Assembly: GCF_014529535.1 (NCBI RefSeq)
Contig: NC_050738.1
Coordinates: 1-64,000, forward strand
DNA from: Bradysia coprophila
Taxonomy: Eukaryota > Arthropoda > Insecta > Diptera > Sciaridae
Reading direction: 5' to 3'
DNA: 64,000 nucleotides
Numbering within the stretch: position 1 is the stretch's first letter; each line of letters opens with the position of its first letter. Below, piece after piece: positions 47,945 to 57,720 of the stretch. The notes under the pieces were generated by a model. That model was not told the DNA's origin and searched no databases. It worked only from the letters and a program-made list of their open reading frames with translations. A program made the translations under genes and the position numbers.

Positions 47945-48946
47945 ATGAGCAGAAGCAGAATGAGCGATGTTTCCTACAGTAAAAATCCGAGAGATATGAG
48001 TAAGGAAATAGTTATTTGGATTAAAATATCTCTTTTGGACGCACTTCGTTCAGGCTGGAACAAGCCCAAAACCAGTCGCCCAACACAGATACTCAAAAAA
48101 GTTTACGTGCAAAGGGACGAAAATCCAAAGAAAATCTCAAAACTCCCTCATTTTCAACCCTGACGCATAAAAACTAATTTTTCACCTCAGTTTTAACTTT
48201 AAAAAAAATCAAATTATCAATTATGCAATGTAGCACATCAAGCAGCGGTACGGAGATATTTGACAAATGCATTGAATCGTGCAGTAGCACCCTTACAACA
48301 AAGAGTTTCCATAGCTAAGTTACAATACAGCCAAAGGCCATTGCTTAGAGCAAACTATCCAGTGTTCAATGACCTATGCCGTGAATTCCAAAGTCAAATC
48401 AACAGCACTTGGAATCAAATAAATAATCTGATTCGCAGCTCGAGACCTTCTTCCATTGTCCAGCGTTTCGACGCAAGCATTCTTATGTTTGAAAATAGAT
48501 TGTCGGTGATTGTTGACCAATTGTTTGAAATCCTTTCCATCCCCGACAGTGTAATATTAGGTATGTACAGCGCATGATTGGCTCTAATTACCTTCATAGA
48601 TTAATGTCGCTCTACTGTATCAGATAAGCTGAAACGTGAAATTCGACAAAAATTTGAGGACGACTTCGAACTTATCCAACAGAGATGCGATAGGATCCCA
48701 GCAGATTCAGGTCATGTTGCTGGTGAAAAGCAATACTATGAATATTTGATGAAGGAGTACATGAACGAAATTAGCATTCGGCTTGATGACGCATACGATC
48801 ATAGTACAATTACAACTCTCAGGGTGTTGATCAATCGCCACAAAAGACATCTCAAAGAAATGGTCGATAAAATCGAAAAACTAGCAGCAGGAGAAGATTT
48901 AGAAGACTCATTTGTACTTAGTGATCTGAGTGACGATTCGGCATAA
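47945..48946 (+). CDS. Unrecognised helical protein, three exons
   Basis: Exons 47945-47999 (MSRSRMSDVSYSKNPRDM), 48234-48560 and 48624-48946, both introns phase 1 with GTAAGG/GTATGT donors, giving 234 residues. Exon 2 reads HQAAVRRYLTNALNRAVAPL and later ILMFENRLSVIVDQLFEIL. Exon 3 has KREIRQKFEDDFELIQQRC and HKRHLKEMVDKIEKLA. The end is a strongly acidic tail (GEDLEDSFVLSDLSDDSA). It is mostly amphipathic helix, with coiled-coil likely near residues 190-215, no signal peptide and no membrane segment: a cytosolic or nuclear scaffold-like protein. No family recognised; intact frame and clean splice sites argue that it is real. Confidence 0.72.
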
Positions 48947-49775
48947 TAATAAAAATCTGTTGTGGAATGAGCGTTTCTATTTTTGCGGTTTTTGCTAAAC
49001 AGCGACAATGACGAAGTGGTAATCTTTCGCGGACGACGGCTACATCGTCTGTTGCCTACAACGAATGACACAAATCAATAATGAGCTCCACCTCTCGTCG
49101 TCTTCTATGACATGATAAAACAAATGAACTGAAAATATCTACATCGAGTCGTAGGTTCTTCTTCTGTGAAATCTAAACTTAATGTGAAGTATTGCAAGTT
49201 TTCGTTAGAAGACACGTACGATATCCATGAAATTCTAATTTTATTTTCATTGTACAACTAATTATTCTAAAATTACATAAAGTCGACAAACTTGTTGCGA
49301 GCATTGATAAGTTGTAAGAATATGTTTGCACCAAGGCTAGTCTCACTGAATATTCTTCAGTCAAGAAGTTGATAGTGGAACATTACTCGAATGGTAACAT
49401 ACACATAACACAACAACTTTTGACGAACCGCAGTAGCAAACCGGGTAACCAAAGGGGATAATGAAACCTTGTTATTACCAGGAACATAAACAAGCTAAAC
49501 AAGCTCTTGATAATAAATAAAATTGATAACTCCCCAATATATAAACAATCATTTAATGGTGAGTTTAAGTTAGTGCACAAATTAGTTTCAATACCAAACG
49601 AACGTGAAAAGGTCTGTCGGAGGTTTCACCATTAACGTTGGTTAGCTTAGTGATTTTACAATCAGTTTTTGCTCATCGCAAAAAATAGGAGTGGAACTCT
49701 AAAATGTAAGTTAAGTTTAAAAGTCAACTTACAGTGTAAGAATGTTGGTCTTATATTTATTAGCAGAGCAACGAC
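48947..49775. other. Intergenic, 5' flank of the cysteine-rich peptide gene
   Basis: No other gene seen. The 40 bp before 49,776 (CAGTGTAAGAATGTTGGTCTT) are conserved upstream of the degenerate second copy at 57,017, indicating that promoter and 5' UTR were duplicated with the gene. Confidence 0.5.
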
Positions 49776-50039
49776 ATGAAGGGTTTGTGGTTTGTTAGCC
49801 TTGCTTTACTTCTTGTACTCATGATCAGAACATCAGCCGGAAAAGACATTGGCTGGTGTGTTCGAGCTGGAGGAGCAGATGATTACCGAACAAACGAAAG
49901 GACTAAAGGATGTGGAAAGAAACTTGGAAAATATTGCTATTGGTACTCTGGCGTCACGGTGTGTGAAAATACATACGGTATGGACAGGTGTTGCAGGGAA
50001 GACGAACAAGAACTTAGCTATACCTGGAGATCGATTTAA
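49776..50039 (+). CDS. Secreted cysteine-rich peptide, single exon
   Basis: 87 residues: signal peptide MKGLWFVSLALLLVLMIRTSA, then a mature peptide of about 65 residues starting near GKDIGWCVRAGG. Six cysteines in the pattern C..C..C..C..CC (WCV, GCG, YCY, VCE, RCC), suggesting three disulphides. Size, secretion and Cys content resemble insect antimicrobial or venom-type knottins, but no family pattern is recognised, so the role (defence, regulation or other) is unknown. AATAAA lies about 35 bp after the stop. A degenerate relative is at 57,017, between the glutaminase and saposin-A genes. Confidence 0.78.
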   Translation: MKGLWFVSLALLLVLMIRTSAGKDIGWCVRAGGADDYRTNERTKGCGKKLGKYCYWYSGVTVCENTYGMDRCCREDEQELSYTWRSI

Positions 50040-50188
50040 AAATGTACATGAGACTTACATGTTTTATTGGTGAAAATAAAAAAGCGGTTGGAACCAGACG
50101 TTTAAGTTCTTAATTTAGACACAATCCACCTCCTTAAATTTTCGGAAAATTGGATTTTCAAGCCTTAAACTTACAGCAACTAATTAAG

Positions 50189-50506
50189 TTCCAAACAAAA
50201 TTTTTTTTTTATTTTTTATCGATGGAGAACCTAATTATAAGACACGTTGTCTCGTATTATATGCCGAAAAAAGTTAAAACTTTTTTTATAAATCACTTTG
50301 AAAGTCACTTAAAACACGACAATTCGAATAGAAATACAGTATACCATCAAACATTTTTGTATTTCGATTCGAATTTTCGTGTTTTCAGTGACTTTCAAAA
50401 TGATTTGTAAAAAAAGTTTTAACTTTTTTCGGCATATAATACGAGACAAAGTGTCTTATAATTAGGTTCTCCATCGATAAAAAATATATTTTTTTTTTGT
50501 TTGGAA
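50189..50506. mobile_element. Palindromic MITE of about 318 bp
   Basis: Ends GTTCCAAACAAAATTTTTTT and its inverse TTTTTTTTTGTTTGGAAC. Arms include ATCGATGGAGAACCTAATTAT / ATAATTAGGTTCTCCATCGAT and AAGTTAAAACTTTTTTTA / AAAAAAAGTTTTAACTT. Nearly perfect self-complement, so young. Confidence 0.85.
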
Positions 50507-50554
50507 CTCAATTACGATTGGCGAAGTCTTAATTGAACTCAAAGAAAGTGAAGA

Positions 50555-52190
50555 AATAGAACCTTGAACTTAATAAGGGAATTCGGTTCTTGCAACATCA
50601 GACCATTTTCTTTTTAGACCCGTACGAAGTACTGGGGTCTTATGCGTTTACGCATACGTCCGTAACACGTCGAATTGGACTCCCTGAGTAAAGGGAAACC
50701 TATTGTGGTTGTCTAGAGATGCCAAATCAGTGAAAAAAAATGTCCGTCTGTCCGTCTGTCCGTCTGCACGATAACTTGAGTAAAACGCATCCGATTTTGA
50801 AAATTCTTTTTTTCCCCGTTTGGTAATGTCAAAAGACAGGCTAAGTTCGAAGATGAGTGATTTTGGATCGACCCCTCCTGAGCTGGGGCCCAATAAGTGC
50901 TTTACGGTTTTTCGAAGATATCTCCGGACATTCAAACGTTACACTTGTAACTGATACGTCAAATAAAAGGTATTTACAATACCGATCGACAAAAAAAAAG
51001 TTTTTTGGAAATCGGATGACCGACTCGTGAGTTAAACCCCTTGGTGTGAAACAGGCACAGGGCGGCAAGCAGTTTTTGCTTGTAGGTCGGCCACATTTCA
51101 ACATATTTCGTCTGTTTTAGCTTTATTAGATAGGTATTGACCGTACCAATCAGGGAAAAAAAAGTTTTTGAAATTATGTTCTCCGGAGCGTGAGCTAGGT
51201 CTCTTGGAGTGAGCTCTTATCTGGCTACTCGGCCGTACAGTGAACGTGGAGTATTTTGTCAATATCTCGAGTAAATTTTGACCGAATTTCATGAATTTCT
51301 TTTTGTTTGAAAGGTATTAACAAATGTAAAGCGTCGGTAAAATTTCCGGTCTCCTAACAAAATGGCTGCCGGTGGCCATATTGGATTTTAATAAAAGTGA
51401 TATATATTGGGAAAAATGGTACTTAGAGTGTTTCTGTTAACATGGAAATAATTTGTTATGTGTGTGGGGTGTTTCAGGCATTCCATATATGGACATCTAT
51501 ATATACCCATATACAGCTATATTGAGCTATATACAGGCATATAGAGCTATATAATAGCATATTCATCTGTGAAATGTTTCTTTATAGGAAAATATAGGTA
51601 AATATAGCGGTATATAGATGTTTAAATAGGAATTTATGAAAGTTGACTTCGTACGGGGCTGTCTATATTGCCTCCGGCAATTTATTTGTATATGATAACA
51701 AGGCAAAGAGTGGATAATGTAAGTGATTTTAAAGGGCGAATAGCTTTTCAGTAGAGAATGAAGTAAAAGAAATGAAGAGTTTCACAGTAAAGGCTTTTGA
51801 TACGAATAGGTGTTGCGTACGGGTCGGCGTTAGCTATGTTTAATACTTGGAACGTAGGGGAAACGACTCGGGTATTTGACTAGACAATGTGCTAGACACC
51901 CTTGAAGGAATTGCCGGATCATCAGGTAGATAATAGTAATTGAGGGAAATGCTAGAAATTTATGGAATTACAAAGAATTGACTGGAAATAAGAGAAATTG
52001 AAAATAATTGAGAGGAAATGCGGATGAGTATGATGATCAAAAGAATCAGCCAATGCAAAAAAAAACTTGTTCTTCTCACTCGCTGCACGTTTCGCGTGGT
52101 TCGTTGAGCATTTTTGCAACGCTAAAACGGAATCTGAACATTGGTTTTGGTATTTTAAATTTCCTTCAATTACTATTATTAACCAGATGC
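50555..52190. repeat. Dispersed repeat copy B, split by a GACCCGTACG element
   Basis: The left piece 50,555-50,616 ends CCATTTTCTTTTTA; the right piece restarts at 51,841 with TAATACTTGGAACG. The same junction is contiguous in copy A at 45,868-45,885, so the intervening element is an insertion. Confidence 0.75.
50617..51840 (+). mobile_element. GACCCGTACG element, copy 3 (full length)
   Basis: About 1,222 bp from GACCCGTACGAAGTACTGGGG to TACGGGTCGGCGTTAGCTATG, with short inverted GACCCGTACG / CGTACGGGTC near the ends. Comparison with the empty site at 45,873 suggests a TTTA or TTA target duplication. It contains a TATATAGCTATAT-type AT patch (51,490-51,620) and recurrent open frames on the minus strand of 64-95 codons without known domains. 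Non-autonomous; class unresolved. Confidence 0.8.
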
Positions 52191-53106
52191 TCCGTCATCT
52201 CCGAAACTGCAGTAATTTCGACAGTTTTTGTTCATTTTACATTTGAAGGAAATCTTAGAAAATTGTCGATAAAGAAAAAAGAGTAAAAATGTGTGGAAAA
52301 TTATATCGAAAAAATAGAAAATGGATTGGATAGCAAATGAATAGTAAACTAATAGGAATTGGAGAGCAAATGCGTCAAAACGGAATTAATTAGAAATTAA
52401 TCCGGCAATTGACGGAATTAGTAATTCATTTGCCACTATTTTGGCCAGTGAGTTGGCCCTCGACTTGGAACAACTTTGAAGAATTTCAATGACAGTAGTA
52501 CTATAAAGAAGCGACGTATAGAAAAAGAATTCTTATTTGGCTCAACTTGTACTTACGTTAACAATTTGCGTGAATGTTCAATTTTCGGTGATGATAACAC
52601 ACATGTCGCGTTCATTTAGTGGGCTTTACATTTTATATAGAATCGCCGTTGAAAATAATGGTAAGTTGCCGAAGAAACGGATTGTTCACATTGTACCACT
52701 GACTTTACATTGGCGTTCAAAATTTTGTTTGTTAAAAAAAGCTTGTTGATCCGCGGTCTTAAAAAATTCTAATTAGTGTTTATTTGACTACTAATTAAAG
52801 TTTTCTTGTTAAAATCAATAGGAACGCGAATCGCTTTTTTTGACGAAATACCCCCTAACTATAACCGAAAGTGATATGAACAGAGTACATTATATCATAA
52901 AGCCATAATAATTCTAAGTAATAAAACGAATACCAATCTATACAAATGTAATTTATATATCGAAAAGATGAGTGGTACTCTTAGATTCTAGATTCGGATT
53001 ATCATTATCGTGTAACGGTGATATTACAAAACGAAATACTGACTAAAAAACGTAATTAGTTGAATTTCGAGTCTTAATGTAGCTGCATGATCACAACAAA
53101 TACAAA
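52191..53106. other. Intergenic, 5' flank of the glutaminase gene
   Basis: AT-rich, with GGAATTG/GGAAAT words from the adjacent repeat until about 52,440. No gene. The last 100 bp before 53,107 would be the glutaminase promoter and 5' UTR; no clear core motif. Confidence 0.4.
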
Positions 53107-55554
53107 ATGAAAATAATTTTGACTGTTTGGATAGTATGCAGTTTTGTAGCAGGTAAATCCAATTGAATTACACATATAAATGAGCTGTAAACGCAACAAG
53201 TATCACTTAATCTAGGAATTTCATCGGCCATACCACAATATGCAAGTACAATTAGATCCCCGTCCTATCCGCTAGCCGTACGCACACCATACGCATCAAT
53301 ATGGATGCCTTATAATAAATTACCTGGACAGTGGCCTTCATTCTGGTAATGTTGACCGTAGTCACTGTCACATGGAAACTTATACATAAAAGTAAACTGA
53401 TATTCACACAGGACTGGTCAAGCGAAGGGATGGCTGGGTCTTATTCGAGTGGATGGTAAAGCATACGAATGGATGGGTGCAATATCTGTTCAAGGTGGAA
53501 CTCCAGTACGAGATCAGGCGGAACAAACCTCAGTAACAACAACACCAACACAAACAATATTCAGCTTAACTGCAGGTGGAGTTAATCTCACAGTGACATT
53601 CTTATCTCCAGTGGAGTACGAAGATGTGAAGCGTCAATCAATTCCACTTTCATACGTATTTGTCGGAGTCAAGTCAAACGACGGAGCGAGTCACAGCGTT
53701 CAGCTGTATTGTGACATCACCGGTGAATGGGCAGCAGGTGATCTAAGTCAAACAGTCGAATGGGCTCTTAATACTGTATCGACGGTTAAGGTGTGGTCCA
53801 CCGAATTACAAACACAGTATAAATTTGGTGAATACAACGATCACGCTCAATGGGGTCAGGCTGTGTTTGCTACTTCAAATGATGCGACACATCGCTCCGG
53901 GTCAGATAAAGATGTCAGACGATCTTTCGTTGAAAATGGATGGTTAGACAATTCACATGATGATTCGTACCGTTGTGCCAGTTGCGACTGGCCAACATTC
54001 GCTTTTGCACATGCTTTAGGGGAAATAGGTGATACGGAAAAGGTGGTTCAATACGTAGTAGGATACATTCGAGAAGATTTAATTAATCTTAAGGGTACCG
54101 CTCAAAAGGCCTTGTGGACCCATTACTTTACAAATGCGGCTGCGATGATTTCTTTCTTTTACGACGACGTGACCAATTCAAGATCAACAGCGGATGCACT
54201 GGATACTAGGATTCTCAATGATGCTTACAGGGCTGAGGGTCAGGCTTACGCTGATGTGCTCTCATTTTCATTGAGACAAGCGTATGGTGCCACCGAATTC
54301 GGTGGGACTCCCTCATCTCCCTTATTATACCTGAAGGAAATTTCTAGTAACGGAAATATGCAGACTGTTGATGTTATGTATCCAGCCATACCACTTTTCT
54401 ATTATTTGAATGTTGATTATCTGAAATATCTTTTGGAACCACTGTTTTACGAAATGGAAGGTGGATTTTGGCCACGGGAATTTTCTATTCATGACCTTGG
54501 AACTCATTATCCTAATGCTACAGGACATGAGGATGGAATAGAAGAAGATATGGTAAGCTATAGAACAGCCACAATCTCTTTCCAATTACCCAATTAATAA
54601 ATTGACAGCCCGTCGAAGAATCAGCAAACATGATTCTAATGGTAGGCAACATTGCGTTCAATCCGAAAGCGAAACTAGACGAGATCAAAGCTTACGTTAC
54701 ATCACACTACGAGATTTTAAGCAGTTGGGCAAACTACCTACATAATCACTGTTTATACCCAATTGATCAATTAACAACCGACGATTTCATTGGTGAAACT
54801 GAACTGAACTCGGGATTAGCACTGAAAGGAATTCTTGCGATAAAAACTTTTGCAAAACTCGCCTCGCTTATTGGAGATGAAGATGCATCCTCCAAATATA
54901 CTGAGATCGCCGATGAGTTTATTTTGACTTGGATCAGTGAGTCTATGCATGCAGACGGAACTCATTTGAAAATGGAGTATCATGTGGACAATGGCTATCA
55001 GCTTAAATACAATGCATTTCAAGATAAACTCCTTGCATTGGAAATGGTTCCGGAGACGATTTATAAATTGGAAGCTGACTATTATCTAACTAAAGAGGAA
55101 GCGTATGGGATTCCTTTCGTAAGCACTCGGGATTTTACGAAAAGTGGTAAGAACACAGTAGTTCCACAATGTTTATCTATGATAATGGCGGTAAAGTAAT
55201 ACAAACGGTTCTATCGCCTTTGTAGATTGGGAGATGTGGACTGCAGCTGCTTTCGGTCATTCAAACGAAACTCTACGAACTAATCTCGTTGAAGATTTGT
55301 CAAAGTTCTTGAAATTTACACCATTTAGAGAACCATTTTCAGATTGGTATGTCACAGCCACATCTCTTCACATCGGATTTAGAGCTCGACCAGTTGTCGG
55401 CGGTCATTTTGCAATTTTGGCGCTTAATGATACCATCACTACACCTGATAAATCTGCATCTGTTATTATTGGATATTCTTTCATTCAACTAGTAGCAAGC
55501 AATAGTATACTGTTGCTATTTGCTTACGTAAATAAAATAATGTTTAATTTTTGA
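53107..55554 (+). CDS. Fungal-type secreted glutaminase (GtaA family), five exons
   Basis: Predicted to hydrolyse L-glutamine to glutamate and ammonia outside the cell. Exons 53107-53152 (signal peptide MKIILTVWIVCSFVA), 53216-53345, 53412-54552, 54609-55146 and 55226-55554, all GT-AG and phase-consistent, 727 residues; fungal GtaA proteins are about 690. Family landmarks in order: YPLAVRTPYASIWMP and FWTGQAKGWLGLIRVDGKAY (N-terminal DUF4964/5127 part), QAYADVLSFSLRQAYGATEF (DUF4965), then GHEDGIEEDMPVEESANMIL and TKSDWEMWTAAAFGH (DUF1793 part). Oddity: after the last conserved block the protein adds KSASVIIGYSFIQLVASNSI and a hydrophobic end without a cytoplasmic tail, a possible GPI-attachment signal. 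AATAAA overlaps the stop. The family is mainly fungal and bacterial, so horizontal acquisition followed by intron gain is likely (inference). Confidence 0.88.
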
Positions 55555-55649
55555 AATAAAGATATTGTGAATGGGGGATTGAAGTTTTGACCAATTCGAC
55601 GCAGAGCGTTATTGTAAGCACAAAATTGTTCTACAGTCTGCCTCTAAAA
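55555..55649. terminator. Glutaminase 3' end
   Basis: TGAAATAAAGATATTGTG: an AATAAA polyadenylation signal starts within the stop codon context at 55,553, so the 3' UTR is probably very short. Confidence 0.5.
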
Positions 55650-56340
55650 TGCACAGATTTTTTTGATGGATCTGGGTTGTTTTTGATATAATTGAGATGT
55701 TCGGAGGTTGGTGCCTAAATTTTGGGATGAGAGATGATTCCTCTGGCACTTCCTAACTTCCATCGGATTTTTCGATGGATCTTGGTTGTTTTCGATAAAA
55801 GTGATGTGTTCCAATGTTGGATCCTAAATTTTGGGATGAGAGATGATTCCACTGGCACTTCCTAACTTCCATCGGATTTTTCGATGGATCTGGGTTGTTT
55901 TCGATATAAGTGAGGTGTTCGGAGGTTGGTTCCTAAATTTTGGGATGAGAGATGATTCCACTGGCACTTCCTAACTTCCATCGGATTTTTCGATGGATCT
56001 GGGTTGTTTTCGATATAAGTGAGGTGTTCGGAGGTTGGTTCCTAAATTTTGGGATGAGAGATGACTCCTCTGGCACTTCCTAACTTCCATCGGATTTTTC
56101 GATAGATTTGAGTTATTTTCGATATAAGTGAGGTGTTCCGAGGTTGGTTCCTAAATTTTGGGATGAGAGATGATTCCTCTGGCACTTCCTAACTTCCATC
56201 GGATTTTTTGATGGATTTGGGTTATTTTCGACATGAGTGAGGTGTTCCAACGTTGGTTCCTAAATTTTGGAATGAAATATGATTCCTCTGGCACTTCCCA
56301 ACTTCCATCGGATTTTTCAATCGATTTGAACTGTTCGACA
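55650..56340. repeat. 109-bp tandem repeat, about 6 units
   Basis: GATGGATCT-type landmark at 55,665, 55,774, 55,883, 55,992, 56,101, 56,210 and (degenerate) 56,319, exactly 109 bp apart. Each unit carries TCGATATAAGTGAGGTGTTC, CCTAAATTTTGGGATGAGAG and TGGCACTTCCTAACTTCCAT. Outer units are more diverged than inner ones. Confidence 0.93.
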
Positions 56341-56396
56341 TGAGATGCTTACAAAACTAGTGACCCTTACCCATAAACTTCCAAAACAACTGATAT

Positions 56397-56783
56397 CCGC
56401 CAAAAAACCCTAAAGGGTGAAAGTGTGACGCAAATCCCTGTTTCTACTTACTAAATAACTGATATCGCTGAGGGTGACGCTTTCTGAGGCGAAAGTTTTA
56501 TCAACAAAAAATTTAAGAAAGAAATTTTAGAAAAAATAGATGGTAGATGATTCAGGACATATTTTTCCCTGTTTTAACTATTTTCCTAACATTAGTTTCC
56601 TCAACATCTGCCACTTGTGACGCAATTTTTTCTAAAATTTTCTTTCTTAAATTTTTTGAGTAAATTTTTTGTTGATAAAACTTTCGCCTCAGAAAGCGTC
56701 ACCCTCAGCGATATCAGTTATTTTGTAAGTAGAAACGCAGGGACTTACGTCACACTTTCACCCTTTAGGGTTTTTTGGCGGAT
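56397..56783. mobile_element. Hairpin MITE, diverged copy 4 of the satellite-associated family
   Basis: Ends TCCGCCAAAAAACCCTAAAG and CTTTAGGGTTTTTTGGCGGA, flanked by TA on both sides. The arms share CTGATATCGCTGAGGGTGACGC, AAAGTTTTATCAACAAAAAA and GCCACTTGTGACGCAA with the copies at 7,430, 9,007 and 11,657. This shows the family transposed independently of the satellite. Confidence 0.85.
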
Positions 56784-57016
56784 AATGTTTTACGTCTACT
56801 GCAACTGTTTAGAGGCATTGTAGAGTCTAATAATTCTTTCGTATGCTTTTAGGGCTGCCTCTTCTCTAGAAAATTGTCTGGTTTTTATATCGGTAAACAG
56901 TTCCATTGAAGTGATCGGTGTAAATTTGACTCCACCACAAATTGTTCTCAATGCTTATTGTCAACTTATTTTACACAGTGTAAAGTTGTTGGTCTTACTC
57001 TTAGCACATCATCATT

Positions 57017-57356
57017 ATGAAGGGATTGTAGTTTGTTAGCCTTGCTTTACTACTTGCCCTGATGATCAGAACATCAGCCGTGCAGATGATTCCCGACCCA
57101 ATGAAAGGATGTGGAAAGAAACTTAAGAACTATTGTAACTGGTACTCTAGCGTCACGGTGTGTGAAAATCGAGGGGAAACTGCGCGGGCGAATACTGGGA
57201 CAATTGCTATTGGTACCAATAGTAGGAAATAGTGCATCAACAAAAGGAAATAGATGTACAAAAATTCACCAATAGCAAATAGATGGTGAAAATACATATG
57301 GCATATAAGGTGTTGCTTGGAAGACGAACAAAGACTTAACTTTACCCATTTAATGA
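57017..57356 (+). pseudogene. Degenerate copy of the cysteine-rich secreted peptide gene
   Basis: Clearly related to 49,776-50,039 from the 5' UTR (GTTGTTGGTCTTACTCTTAG) through the signal-peptide region (TAGCCTTGCTTTACTACTTG), the GGATGTGGAAAGAAACTT segment and GCGTCACGGTGTGTGAAAAT. It is interrupted by about 120 bp of unrelated DNA and no longer has an intact reading frame, with several breaks. It marks a past duplication of this gene within the secreted-protein cluster. Confidence 0.72.
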
Positions 57357-57720
57357 TTTACTTGAAAGTTTTTATTTTTTATTTTTTTGTAGAAATATAA
57401 AAGCGGTTGCAACCAGAGTCTTAAAGTTTAGACAAAAGTAATTCCTTAGATTTGCCGTAAATAAATCAGATTTTTCGAACGTCTGAATCGCAATTTTACT
57501 TATCTACCTTGGAAATTAACACAACTTCTGGCCGTGCATGTTTGAAAAATATTTACTGACGCTTTTAGACGAACAATTTTACATTACTTATAAGAAACAC
57601 TTGAGTCAATAGACAAACTTTTATAAGTAGCTCGCTCAAAAACGAAAAATAATTTACTTTACTTTACTGCGTTACTGTGAACACCGTTTCTTCCTTCTGT
57701 GCTTATTATTTTCGTGTAAA
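57357..57720. other. Spacer and 5' flank of the saposin-A gene
   Basis: No gene or array. The start at 57,721 is preceded by TGTAAA, an acceptable context. No clear core-promoter motif. Confidence 0.35.

Noticed and set aside
53107-55554. Fungal contamination as the source of the glutaminase gene
   Set aside because: The contig carries insect genes on both sides, the introns resemble those of neighbouring insect genes, and insect-type MITEs flank it; contamination remains only a remote possibility.
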